Positions 6,836 to 14,591 of a stretch of DNA of 21,039 bases are shown piece by piece (position 1 is the first letter of the stretch; each line of letters opens with the position of its first letter). The notes below the pieces were generated by a model. The model had not been told where the DNA came from. It made no database searches and saw only the letters and a program-made list of their open reading frames with translations. The DNA lies in the NCBI GenBank assembly GCA_000434635.1, contig HF988074.1, positions 4,702-25,740 of the forward strand, given 5' to 3'. This DNA comes from Firmicutes bacterium CAG:110 (GTDB lineage: Bacteria; Bacillota; Clostridia; Oscillospirales; Oscillospiraceae). The translations under genes were made by a program, and so were the position numbers.

Positions 6836-7096
6836 TTAATACACGTCCCTCTGGAGCAGTTCATCCAGCGCGTTGACGGCGGCTTCGGCATCGGGTCCGG
6901 AGGCGCTCAGGGTCACGGTAGTACCGGTCACGACACCCAGAGACATGATACCCAGCAAGCTTTTGGCGTTCATCCTGCGGCTGCCGGATTCCAGCCAGAT
7001 GCTGCTTTCAAATTCGTTGGCCTTCTGTACGAAGTAGGTCGCCTGTCGGTTATGCAGGCCGGATTCACAACGAACCACCACTTCTTTATTGAACAT
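6836..7096 (-). CDS. HPr-family phosphocarrier protein with atypical active-site flank
   Basis: The 86-residue length and fold pattern match HPr, the phosphocarrier of the sugar phosphotransferase system. The phosphorylatable histidine is H15, in GLHNRQAT. The regulatory serine of Gram-positive HPr is S46, in NAKSLLGIMSLG, so HPr kinase control is plausible. The flank is unusual: classical HPr has HARPA, whereas here residues 16 and 18 are Asn and Gln. It may therefore act mainly in regulation or be a clade-specific variant. The start is the ATG at 7096, nine bases after AAAGGAG; the ATG at 7102 is only three bases away. The gene stands alone, bracketed by two MITE-like copies, with its own promoter and terminator. 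Confidence 0.88.
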   Translation of the reverse strand: MFNKEVVVRCESGLHNRQATYFVQKANEFESSIWLESGSRRMNAKSLLGIMSLGVVTGTTVTLSASGPDAEAAVNALDELLQRDVY

Positions 7097-7141
7097 TTCC
7101 ATACACTCCTTTTCACCATATCCACGCGGATACGACGGGTC

Positions 7142-7306
7142 TAGGGTGCATCTGAAAGCTGGCGAAATGACCAACAGCGAGGGATTTTTGCCCTGGGCAA
7201 GCCATTTTTCCGCAGGAATACTTGCTGTATTTCAAGGGAAAATGGGGAAGCACAGGGCAAAAAGAGCCGCTGCTTGGGCGTTTTGGCAGTTTTCAGATAC
7301 ACCCTA
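7142..7306. mobile_element. MITE-like palindromic element, copy 2
   Basis: This is the second 165-bp copy, in the same orientation as copy 1, with termini TAGGGTGCATCTGAA and TTCAGATACACCCTA (one mismatch). It differs from copy 1 at about 15 positions. Some differences are paired: left-arm AA at 7173-7174 faces TT at 7274-7275, where copy 1 has GG facing CC. It lies between the HPr promoter and the HPr ribosome site, so it should form most of the HPr mRNA leader. Confidence 0.8.
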
Positions 7307-7311
7307 AATAT

Positions 7312-7340
7312 ATGATAGCTATTTTTACCGAAAATGTCAA
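7312..7340 (-). promoter_or_regulatory. Strong sigma-A promoter for the HPr gene
   Basis: On the minus strand a perfect TTGACA (7340-7335), a 17-base spacer and TATCAT (7317-7312) form a near-consensus promoter. The predicted start, near 7305, coincides with the outer edge of MITE copy 2 (7306), giving a leader of roughly 210 bases. The rest of the gap back to mutS2 (7341-7428) shows no clear terminator. Confidence 0.75.
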
Positions 7341-7428
7341 CTGTTTTTCGTTCTTTTTTCACAATACCTTAAGAAAATCGAAAGAAAGCCGCCTCCTCGT
7401 ATTGAGAAAAGTGTTTTTCATTCCCGAT

Positions 7429-9807
7429 TTAACGGAATTCTGCTATGGTCACGCCGTCCTCGCCCTCGCCGTAGACGCCCAGACGAAAGCTCTTGATGAA
7501 CTTATTCTTTTTCAAGGACTGCTGGACGGCGGCACGCAGTGCGCCGGTTCCCTTGCCGTGGATGATGCGGACGGTACTCAGGTTTGCCCGCATGGCCTCG
7601 TCCAGATACCGTTCCAGGACGCAGATGGCCTCCACCGTGTCCATGCCCCGCAGATCGACCTCCGCCGGCATGGCGGTCATCTTCATCTCCCGGCCGGAGT
7701 GGGCAGGATGGCCGCCCTTGGCCTTGTAGGGGTTTTCGTTTTCCAGAAGGTAAATTTCATCGGGCTTCGCAGTGAGCTTTAATATGCCTGCTTGCAGCTG
7801 GTAACTGCCATCCTTGTTGATGGCAAGGACGCTGGCCTTGGTCCCCAGTTTCAGGAGCTCCACGGTATCCCCCACCAGAATGCCACGGGTGGGCTTGGGG
7901 CGCTCCTTCTTGGGCTGGGAGGCACGGAGCTTGTCCTCCACCTCGTTGAGGTTCCGGCGCAGTTCGGCCTGACGTTGATTGATGCCGCTGACGTCGGCGC
8001 TGTCGGCCAGCTGCTTGCGCATGGCTTTCAGTTCCTCGGAAGCAATGTTTGCGGCGGCACGGGCTTCGTCGATGATGTGCTGGGCTTCCCGGCGGGCGGA
8101 CTCCACGGCCTTTTCCTTTTCTTTGCGGAGCTGCTCCTGATATTCCTCGTTCTGCTGCTTGATCTTCGCCGTCTCCTGCTTCAGGCGCTCGGCTTCCTGA
8201 CGGGCAAGCTCCATCTGCTGGCGCTGCTGCTCCAGCTGGGACAGCACGTCCTCAAAATCCTTGTCGGACTTGTCCACCAAATCGTCGGCTTCCTTCAGAA
8301 TTTCCTCCGAAAGTCCCAGCTTCCGGGAAATGGCAAAGGCATTGGACTTGCCGGGAATGCCAATGAGCAGCTTGTAGGTGGGTCGAAGGGTCTCCACGTC
8401 GAACTCGCAGGAGGCGTTGATGACGCCTTTCGTGCGCATGGCGTAGAGCTTCAATTCGGCGTAATGGGTCGTCGCAACCACCCGGCTGCCCAGCTTCCGA
8501 CAGAATTCGATGATGGCGGTAGCCAGCGCCGCGCCCTCCGCCGGGTCGGTGCCCGCGCCCAACTCGTCGAACAGCACCAGCGTCCGGTCGTCGCACTGGG
8601 CGACCACGTCCACAATGGTGCGCATGTGGCTGGAAAAGGTGGACAGGCTCTGGGCGATAGACTGCTCGTCGCCGATATCGGCGAGAATGGCATCGAAGGT
8701 GGACAGCACGCTTCCGTCCCCGGCGGGGACATGCAGGCCGCACTCCGCCATCAGTGTCAGCAGACCCACGGTTTTCAACGTGACGGTTTTGCCGCCGGTG
8801 TTGGGGCCGGTGATGATCATGGTATCGAAATCCGTACCCAGCCGCAGAGAGATCGGCACCACGGTTTTGGGGTCGATGAGCGGATGCCGCGCGTTACGCA
8901 GCTCCACCCTGCCCTGATCGTTCATAATGGGCGCCCATGCGCGCATCCGGTAGGCAAGCTTGGCCTTGGCAAAGATCACGTCCAACTGCACCAGCATCCG
9001 GTAATTCAGGTCAATGGCTTCCCGGTAGCCAGCGGCCTCGCTGGACAGCTCCGCCAGAATCCGCTCGATTTCCTTCTTTTCCTTTAATTCCAGCTCCCGC
9101 AGGGCGTTGTTGGCGTTGACGGCGGACATTGGCTCCACAAAGTATGTAGAACCCGTGGCGGACACGTCATGCACCAGTCCGGGCACGTCGTTTTTGCACT
9201 CGCTTTTCACAGGAACCACGTACCGCCCCTGACGGATGGTGATGATCGGCTCCCGCAGGAATTTGGAATAGGCTGGGGAGGAAATGACTTTTTGCAGGCT
9301 GTCCCGGATCTTCCCCGCCTGAATGCGCATATGGCGGCGGATGTCGGACAGCTCCGGGGAGGCGTTGTCCGCAATTTCTTCCTCAGAAAGAATCGCGCCG
9401 AAAATCTTGTCCTCCAGATATTTGTTGGGGCTGAGCGCCTGAAACAGGGCATCCAGCACCGTCACCTTGTCGTCCTCGGCGACGTAGCCCTTGATATTCC
9501 GGGCGCAGCGGAGAATGCCCGCAATACGCAGCAGCTCCACGGGCTGCAAGCTGCCGCCCCGGTCTGCCCGCTCCAGAGACGCGGAACAGTCGGTCACGTC
9601 CCCGAAAACGGGGTTGCCCTTCCGGGTACACAGGTCGGAGGCCGCGGTGGTCTGATTCAGCATCAGCTCCACTTCCTCCAAGTCGGAAGAAGGCCGCAGC
9701 GACAGGCAGGCTTCCTTGCCGCCCTCGCTGCCGGCACATTCGGCAAGAAGCTGCAAAACCTGATCGAGTTCCAGTTTTCGCAGAGATTTTTCGTATAATT
9801 CTGACAT
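7429..9807 (-). CDS. mutS2: MutS2 ATPase/endonuclease with Smr domain
   Basis: This 792-residue MutS paralogue lacks the mismatch-recognition domain. The core lever/clamp region spans about 1-300. The ABC-type ATPase has Walker A GPNTGGKT at 334-341 and Walker B TLVLFDE at 409-415. A long Glu/Gln/Lys coiled coil covers about 510-640, and a small beta region follows near 650-690. The C-terminal Smr nuclease domain (about 715-792) carries VDLRGMD and the IHGKGTGALR motif. MutS2 limits recombination and, in Firmicutes, also acts on collided ribosomes; which role dominates here cannot be told. The ATG at 9807 follows AGGAG, which overlaps the recO stop nine bases upstream. Confidence 0.97.
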   Translation of the reverse strand: MSELYEKSLRKLELDQVLQLLAECAGSEGGKEACLSLRPSSDLEEVELMLNQTTAASDLCTRKGNPVFGDVTDCSASLERADRGGSLQPVELLRIAGILRCARNIKGYVAEDDKVTVLDALFQALSPNKYLEDKIFGAILSEEEIADNASPELSDIRRHMRIQAGKIRDSLQKVISSPAYSKFLREPIITIRQGRYVVPVKSECKNDVPGLVHDVSATGSTYFVEPMSAVNANNALRELELKEKKEIERILAELSSEAAGYREAIDLNYRMLVQLDVIFAKAKLAYRMRAWAPIMNDQGRVELRNARHPLIDPKTVVPISLRLGTDFDTMIITGPNTGGKTVTLKTVGLLTLMAECGLHVPAGDGSVLSTFDAILADIGDEQSIAQSLSTFSSHMRTIVDVVAQCDDRTLVLFDELGAGTDPAEGAALATAIIEFCRKLGSRVVATTHYAELKLYAMRTKGVINASCEFDVETLRPTYKLLIGIPGKSNAFAISRKLGLSEEILKEADDLVDKSDKDFEDVLSQLEQQRQQMELARQEAERLKQETAKIKQQNEEYQEQLRKEKEKAVESARREAQHIIDEARAAANIASEELKAMRKQLADSADVSGINQRQAELRRNLNEVEDKLRASQPKKERPKPTRGILVGDTVELLKLGTKASVLAINKDGSYQLQAGILKLTAKPDEIYLLENENPYKAKGGHPAHSGREMKMTAMPAEVDLRGMDTVEAICVLERYLDEAMRANLSTVRIIHGKGTGALRAAVQQSLKKNKFIKSFRLGVYGEGEDGVTIAEFR

Positions 9808-9816
9808 GGTTATCTC

Positions 9817-10560
9817 CTATATAAGTAGCGATTTGTAGAAATCCAGCGTGGAAAAGCCCCGTTCCAGCTGGGTGGCGAGGTACGCCTCCGTCACCTCGGA
9901 AAGCTGCTGTAAGGTATCCTCCCCCGCCTGAAAGGAAAACAGCTTCTTGCTGTCGCAATAGCAGATGTAACGCATGGCTTCCAGCACGGATGGCGGCACC
10001 GGCATCCGGATGCCGTTCGACTCAGGGCTTCGGCAATTCCGGCATTCCAGCATACCCGCCGACAGGTCGAACCGTTCCGGCGTCTGGCTGCCGCAGACAT
10101 GGCAGCCGGTGAGGTCGGGGGTATAGCCGGACAGGCAGGCGGCGCGCAGCTCGAACACGGCCTTGACCTGACTTTCCGGAAGGTCGAGCTTGGAAAGGGC
10201 GTACAGGCAGTTGAGCAGCAGCGATTGCAGCTCCGGGTTCGGCATATCCTCCTGAGAAAGGACCTCCGAAACCTGAGCAAAATACGTACCCAGAGACAGC
10301 TTGGTCAAGTCCCGGCGCAGGGGCGTAAACAGCTCGATGGACTGGGCTTCGTTGATGGTGTACTGTCCCCGGTATTCAAACAGCGTGAATTCCCCGTAGG
10401 CAAGCAGCTGGCACGGGGCGATCAGCGGACTGTTTTTCCGCCGCAGTCCCCGCGCCTTCACGGTCAGTCTGCCATGGCGGCGGGTCAGCATGGTCAGCAA
10501 GGCGTCCTTGTCATTGTAGTCCGTAACTCTCAGGACGATGCCCTGAATCGTCAAATACAT
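9817..10560 (-). CDS. recO: DNA repair protein RecO
   Basis: RecO works with RecR and RecF to load RecA on SSB-coated gaps and to anneal strands. The 247-residue protein has an N-terminal OB fold (about 1-80, opening with TIQGIVLRVTDYND and KARGLRRKNSPL). A helical domain carries a four-cysteine zinc site formed by C153/C156 (CHVC) and C173/C176 (CRNC). Length is typical. The ATG at 10560 uses the ribosome site GGAGG inside the overlapping yqzL gene. The order era-yqzL-recO is conserved in Firmicutes. Confidence 0.95.
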   Translation of the reverse strand: MYLTIQGIVLRVTDYNDKDALLTMLTRRHGRLTVKARGLRRKNSPLIAPCQLLAYGEFTLFEYRGQYTINEAQSIELFTPLRRDLTKLSLGTYFAQVSEVLSQEDMPNPELQSLLLNCLYALSKLDLPESQVKAVFELRAACLSGYTPDLTGCHVCGSQTPERFDLSAGMLECRNCRSPESNGIRMPVPPSVLEAMRYICYCDSKKLFSFQAGEDTLQQLSEVTEAYLATQLERGFSTLDFYKSLLI

Positions 10561-10651
10561 GGGTTTCCTCCGATTTGTGCTTGCAGTACATGAGATACAT
10601 TTCCGGTGCGCCGGTCTCGAGAAACAGCTGCCAGTAATCCAAAGCGTTCAT
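10511..10651 (-). CDS. yqzL: YqzL-family small protein
   Basis: A 46-residue reading frame begins at ATG 10651, seven bases after AGGAGG; a second ATG at 10657 lies too close to that box to be used. It starts MNALDYWQLFLETGAPEMYL, resembling the short WxxFxxTG-xxxxYL opening of Bacillus YqzL, which sits in the same place between era and recO. The function of the family is unknown. The frame ends in TGA at 10511, 50 bases inside recO, in a different frame, so the tail of this protein and the N-terminus of RecO share DNA. Identification rests on position, size and the N-terminal pattern. Confidence 0.82.
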   Translation of the reverse strand: MNALDYWQLFLETGAPEMYLMYCKHKSEETHVFDDSGHRPESYGLQ

Positions 10652-10706
10652 AGACATCCCTCCTGAAAGTAGGGTTTGCCGCACTTTGGGAATTTACCAC
10701 TGGAAA

Positions 10707-11594
10707 TTATTCGCTGTAGCCGAAATTGCGCACAAGAAAATCACTGTCCCGCCAGTTTTCCTTCACCTTGACCCAGGTGGTCAGGAACACCTTCGTTCCC
10801 ATGAATTTTTCGCAGTCCGCCCGCGCCATGGAGGATATCTTTTTCAGCATGGCGCCGTTTTTGCCGATGATGATGCCCTTATGGCTGGCCTTTTCGCAGT
10901 AGATGGTGGCGTCAATGTCGATGATGCCGCTGTCCCGCTCGGAGAATTTTGTAATTTCCACGGCGGTTCCGTGGGGAACCTCCCGGTCAAGGCACCACAG
11001 CAGCTTTTCCCGGATGATCTCCGCCATCACCTGCCGCTCGGGCTGGTCGGTGGTCACGTCCTCCGGGAACAGGAAGGGGCTTTCTTCGGCGTATTTGCCG
11101 CAGGTTTCCAGCAGATCCTCCACCCCGTCGCCGGTTTTGGCGGAAATGGGGATGATGGCGTCAAAGGCCGCCGCCTGAGAATAGACGGCAATAACCTCCA
11201 AGAGGGCGTCCTTTTCCACGGTGTCGATTTTGTTGATGGCGAGAATGGCGGGGCAATGGCTGCTCTTGATCTTGTCGATCAGCCCTTCCTCCTGCGGCCC
11301 GATGGACGCGATCGGCTCCACCACGAGGATGGTCAAATCCACGTCGGAAATGGATTCTCTCGCGACATTTACCATGTAATCGCCCAGCTTTGTCCTTGCC
11401 CGGTGGTAGCCGGGAGTGTCCACAAACACGAACTGGGTGTCCCCTCTCGTCACGATGCCGCAGATGCGGTTGCGGGTGGTCTGGGGCTTGTTGGATACGA
11501 TGGCGATCTTCTCGCCCACCAGATAATTGGTCAGGGTGGACTTGCCCACGTTGGGGCGCCCGGCAATGGTGATCATAGCGGATTTCGTTTTCAT
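10707..11594 (-). CDS. era: Ribosome-assembly GTPase Era
   Basis: Era binds the 3' end of 16S rRNA and helps 30S subunit maturation. The 295-residue protein has the G domain with G1 GRPNVGKS at 12-19, the switch PQTTR, G3 DTPGYH, and G4 NKID. A C-terminal KH RNA-binding domain contains IIIGKNGAMLKKI. The ATG at 11594 follows GAGGAG, which overlaps the ybeY stop. Downstream, 55 bases separate it from yqzL. Pairing with ybeY is functionally sensible because both act on 16S rRNA 3'-end maturation. Confidence 0.97.
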   Translation of the reverse strand: MKTKSAMITIAGRPNVGKSTLTNYLVGEKIAIVSNKPQTTRNRICGIVTRGDTQFVFVDTPGYHRARTKLGDYMVNVARESISDVDLTILVVEPIASIGPQEEGLIDKIKSSHCPAILAINKIDTVEKDALLEVIAVYSQAAAFDAIIPISAKTGDGVEDLLETCGKYAEESPFLFPEDVTTDQPERQVMAEIIREKLLWCLDREVPHGTAVEITKFSERDSGIIDIDATIYCEKASHKGIIIGKNGAMLKKISSMARADCEKFMGTKVFLTTWVKVKENWRDSDFLVRNFGYSE

Positions 11595-11606
11595 TTTCTT
11601 TTCTCC

Positions 11607-12107
11607 TCAGTCCCGGCTCATGTTGGGGATGGACGCGGCAATGGCTTCCTCTCTGCCGCGCATTTTCTTCTTTTCCTCGCCCTCGTCCAGATGGTCATAG
11701 CCCAGCAGATGGAGCATGGAGTGGATGGTGAGATACCCCACCTCCCGGCGGGTGGAATGGCCGAACTCTTTGGCCTGCGCGATCGCCCGTTCCAGAGAAA
11801 TGCACATATCCCCCAGCGGCACCAGCCCGGTCTCCGGGTCCTGAAAGTCCGTCCAGTCCGTGGGCGGTTCCCCGGCGATGAGCTGGAACATGGGGAAGCT
11901 CAGCACGTCCGTAGGCTTGTCCATGTGGCGGCTCTCCCGGTTGACCACCTGAATGCCTGCGTCATCCGTCACAAGGACGTTGATTTCGCAGGGGACATTG
12001 ATGCCCTCTGCGTCCAGAACCGCGTTGATGCACGTGCGGATGATGCTTTTGATGGCAAATTTTTGCAGGCTCAGCTGCTCAAATACGATGTTGATTTTAT
12101 GTCTCAT
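11607..12107 (-). CDS. ybeY: Endoribonuclease YbeY, 16S rRNA maturation
   Basis: YbeY is a zinc-dependent RNase involved in 16S rRNA 3' processing and ribosome quality control. The 166-residue protein carries the invariant metal motif HSMLHLLGYDH with H129, H133 and H139. Before it come the family segments NRESRHMDKPTDVLSFP and LGDMCISLERA. The ATG at 12107 is one base from the phoH stop and uses AGGAAG just upstream, so it is tightly coupled. A C-terminal extension is short, and length is within the usual 150-170. Confidence 0.96.
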   Translation of the reverse strand: MRHKINIVFEQLSLQKFAIKSIIRTCINAVLDAEGINVPCEINVLVTDDAGIQVVNRESRHMDKPTDVLSFPMFQLIAGEPPTDWTDFQDPETGLVPLGDMCISLERAIAQAKEFGHSTRREVGYLTIHSMLHLLGYDHLDEGEEKKKMRGREEAIAASIPNMSRD

Positions 12108-12108
12108 G

Positions 12109-13128
12109 TCAATTCTTCCTCTGATGGTAACGGCCCTGAATCTGACGGGTCGGTTTTTTGACTTCCTTTTTCTGGGCGGAGCGCTCGTAAGCGCTGATGA
12201 TCTCCTGCACCAGCGCGTGGCGCACCACGTCCGCGGCGGTCAGGCGGCAGATGGCGATGTCCTTCACCCCGTCCAGCACCCGCACGGCGTCCTTCAGGCC
12301 GGAAACCTTGTCGTCTGGCAGGTCAATCTGGGTCACGTCGCCGGTGATGACGATTTTCGAGCCGAAGCCAAGACGGGTCAGGAACATTTTCATCTGCTCC
12401 CGGGTGGTGTTCTGGGCTTCGTCCAGAATGATGAAGCTGTCGTCCAGCGTGCGGCCGCGCATATAGGCCAGCGGCGCGACCTCGATGGAGCCGCGCTCCT
12501 GATATTTCTGGAAGGTCTCCGCCCCCAGCATATCGTACAGCGCGTCATACAGCGGCCGCAGATAGGGGTCTACCTTGTTCTGCAAGTCGCCGGGCAGGAA
12601 GCCCAGCCGCTCCCCCGCTTCCACCGCCGGGCGGGTGAGGATAATGCGGTTCACCGTGCGCTCCCGGAAGGCAGCCACGGCGGCGGCGACTGCCAGATAG
12701 GTCTTGCCGGTACCCGCGGGGCCGACGCCGATGGTGATGGTATTCTTCATGATGGCCTTCATGTAGTTCTGCTGACCTACGGTCTTGGCCTTGATGGGTT
12801 TTCCCTTGGCGGTGATGCACACCACATCCTTCGCCATCTGCGCCACTTGGGCGTCGTTGCCCTCGTTGACCAGCGTAATAAGGTAACGCACCCGCTGCTC
12901 GTCGATGGTCTCGCCCTTGGCGGCCAGAGACAGCAGCCCCTCCAGCGTGCGCACGGCCTTATCCGCCATTTCCTCGTCCCCGGAGACCCGGAGGTCTGTC
13001 CCCCGGTTCACCACCCGGACGTTCAGGGCTTCCTCGATTCGTTTGATATTTTCGTCAAAAGAGCCAAACACCGTGATCAGGTCTTCCACCCGCTCGGCGT
13101 TGACGATTCGTTCAACCACTTTTCCCAT
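12109..13128 (-). CDS. phoH: PhoH-family ATPase
   Basis: This 339-residue protein pairs an N-terminal KH-like segment (about 15-60) with a P-loop NTPase of the PhoH type. Walker A is GPAGTGKT at about 136-143 and Walker B is FIILDEAQN. PhoH proteins are cytosolic ATPases/putative RNA helicases, and the constant pairing with ybeY points to RNA metabolism. The start is set at ATG 13128 because TTGGAGATACAA precedes it. An upstream in-frame ATG at 13164 has no ribosome site and would deepen the overlap with yqfD. With the chosen start the overlap with yqfD is 17 bases. Confidence 0.93.
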   Translation of the reverse strand: MGKVVERIVNAERVEDLITVFGSFDENIKRIEEALNVRVVNRGTDLRVSGDEEMADKAVRTLEGLLSLAAKGETIDEQRVRYLITLVNEGNDAQVAQMAKDVVCITAKGKPIKAKTVGQQNYMKAIMKNTITIGVGPAGTGKTYLAVAAAVAAFRERTVNRIILTRPAVEAGERLGFLPGDLQNKVDPYLRPLYDALYDMLGAETFQKYQERGSIEVAPLAYMRGRTLDDSFIILDEAQNTTREQMKMFLTRLGFGSKIVITGDVTQIDLPDDKVSGLKDAVRVLDGVKDIAICRLTAADVVRHALVQEIISAYERSAQKKEVKKPTRQIQGRYHQRKN

Positions 13129-14308
13129 TTGTATCTCCAATCTGTTCTCTGCGGACCCGGCCAATCATTTCCACGCAGGCGTATGTCCCTTCCAGCAGGT
13201 ACTTATCCTCCGACTGCGTGATCGATTCCTCCCGGCTTGAAATCCGCCCGGCCACCATCTGCTGGGTCAGGGCGCTCTGAGCGAATTTGGAAAGCGCCGC
13301 TTCCGCCGCGTCCGGCTCCAGAGTCATCATTTCCCCATCGTAGAAAGTATATTCCTCCACGCACAGCGTGACCGGCAAACGAAAGCCGCCCGGCAGGGTC
13401 AGTTCATATCGCTTATCCATTCTACCACAACTGCCCTGCAAAATTCCACTGTCTTTCCATAAATTTATACGTTTTTTTCCGATGATGAGGCTGCATTTTC
13501 GCCTGACAGCGGTCTGCTCCCCCCGAGCCGTCCACTTTACCGGGGTTACGGCGGCAAAATCGCGGCTTGTCTGGGCGTAAATCTCCCCCTCCGCTCTCGT
13601 CGCCTGAATGCAGATACCGCAGTCGGTGTACCCGGAGATCAGAACCTGCCCTGCCTTCACTGACTGCCCCACGCGACACAAAAAATTGCCCCGGGTCACC
13701 GTGGCGGAGACGATGAAGCCGTCCCGGGAGGCCACAATGCTGCTCACCGCCGAATCCTGCTCCGTCACCTCCGGGTCTGTCCGCTCCCGCACGGAAACGG
13801 TGGCCACACATCCGGAGGTGTTCACCCCCGCCCATTGCAGCTGGGGAAGCGCCGACAGCAGAGCGTTCTTCATTTTTTCGCTTCGCACCGCCCGCCGGGA
13901 AGCGCCGAAGCGGATGCCGCTTTCTCCCGCGGCGTCCAGAATAAGCCGGGTGGGCGTGTTCACGTTGCCCTCCACCCGCACGAAAAAAATGCGGGTGGGC
14001 AGAAAAATTGCCGCTGCCAGAAACACCGCCAGCCCGCACAGAAGCATAGGCCGTGCCAGGAGCCGTTTCAGCGTCCAGTACGCGCCCATCCGGCGGCGCA
14101 GACGCAGCGTCTCTCCCCGCTTTTCGCTGAGGGCTTCCAGCGTCCGGTAATCCCGCCTGCGTACCCGGAACCGGGCGGTCAGGTCGCCGACCTGTATCAC
14201 GTCATAAAGCGGGATGCCCCGGGCATTGGCTGCTTCCAGCGCTGCCCCCGGTTCCGCGCTGGTCAGCTCCGCCTCCACCATCCCGTCCAGAGACTTCCAG
14301 ATATCCAT
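13112..14308 (-). CDS. yqfD: Sporulation protein YqfD
   Basis: YqfD is a sporulation-stage membrane protein in spore-forming Firmicutes (sigma-E regulated in Bacillus). The 398-residue protein has a soluble N-terminal part (1-80), one clear transmembrane segment (about 86-106), and a long external region. That region carries the family-typical FFVRVEGN stretch and ISGYTDCG. It follows yqfC by one base with ribosome site GGAGGGGG, and its end overlaps phoH. The molecular role is not established. The gene order yqfC-yqfD-phoH is the same as in Bacillus. Confidence 0.94.
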   Translation of the reverse strand: MDIWKSLDGMVEAELTSAEPGAALEAANARGIPLYDVIQVGDLTARFRVRRRDYRTLEALSEKRGETLRLRRRMGAYWTLKRLLARPMLLCGLAVFLAAAIFLPTRIFFVRVEGNVNTPTRLILDAAGESGIRFGASRRAVRSEKMKNALLSALPQLQWAGVNTSGCVATVSVRERTDPEVTEQDSAVSSIVASRDGFIVSATVTRGNFLCRVGQSVKAGQVLISGYTDCGICIQATRAEGEIYAQTSRDFAAVTPVKWTARGEQTAVRRKCSLIIGKKRINLWKDSGILQGSCGRMDKRYELTLPGGFRLPVTLCVEEYTFYDGEMMTLEPDAAEAALSKFAQSALTQQMVAGRISSREESITQSEDKYLLEGTYACVEMIGRVRREQIGDTNGKSG

Positions 14309-14309
14309 G

Positions 14310-14591
14310 TTACCCCCTCCGGATCAGCGTTACCGCGTCGATTCTGCCGGAAATGATCAGCTGCTCCTTCGTCATGCGGATCAGTTCCAGATCACAGCCG
14401 CAGACACAGACCAGACCGTATTTCACCTTGACTCCGATTTTCTCCCGGCTGTACTCTTTGACGCCGAAGTGGTTTTCGATCAGCACCCGGCGGTCGCCGG
14501 CGATCTCCACAATGGGCTGCCCCGGCAGCGGCTCTGCGGAAAGGTCAGCCCCATCCGCCAGCCGCTGCAAAATCATTCGTCCCTTCCCCAT
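14310..14591 (-). CDS. yqfC: Sporulation protein YqfC
   Basis: A 93-residue protein starts at ATG 14591, eight bases after AAGGGGG. The middle carries the YqfC pattern PIVEIAGDRRVLIENH and EYSREKIGVKVKYG, and the end is LIISGRIDAVTLIRRG. The same frame stays open for another 200 codons upstream, but that extension is antisense to ylbJ, is low-complexity and lacks a ribosome site, so it is not coding. YqfC is a sigma-E-dependent sporulation protein of unknown mechanism in Bacillus. It heads the leftward cluster and faces ylbJ across 75 bases. Confidence 0.93.
   Translation of the reverse strand: MGKGRMILQRLADGADLSAEPLPGQPIVEIAGDRRVLIENHFGVKEYSREKIGVKVKYGLVCVCGCDLELIRMTKEQLIISGRIDAVTLIRRG

Noticed and set aside
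6661..7306. Composite transposon carrying the HPr gene
   Set aside because: HPr is a core gene with its own promoter and terminator. The flanking elements encode no transposase, so independent insertions are simpler.
7792..9087. 431-codon plus-strand open frame opposite mutS2
   Set aside because: It is the mirror of a GC-rich true gene, with low-complexity translation and no ribosome site that would outweigh MutS2.
10686..12161. 491-codon plus-strand open frame opposite era and ybeY
   Set aside because: It is antisense to two genes with complete catalytic motifs and has no recognisable domain.
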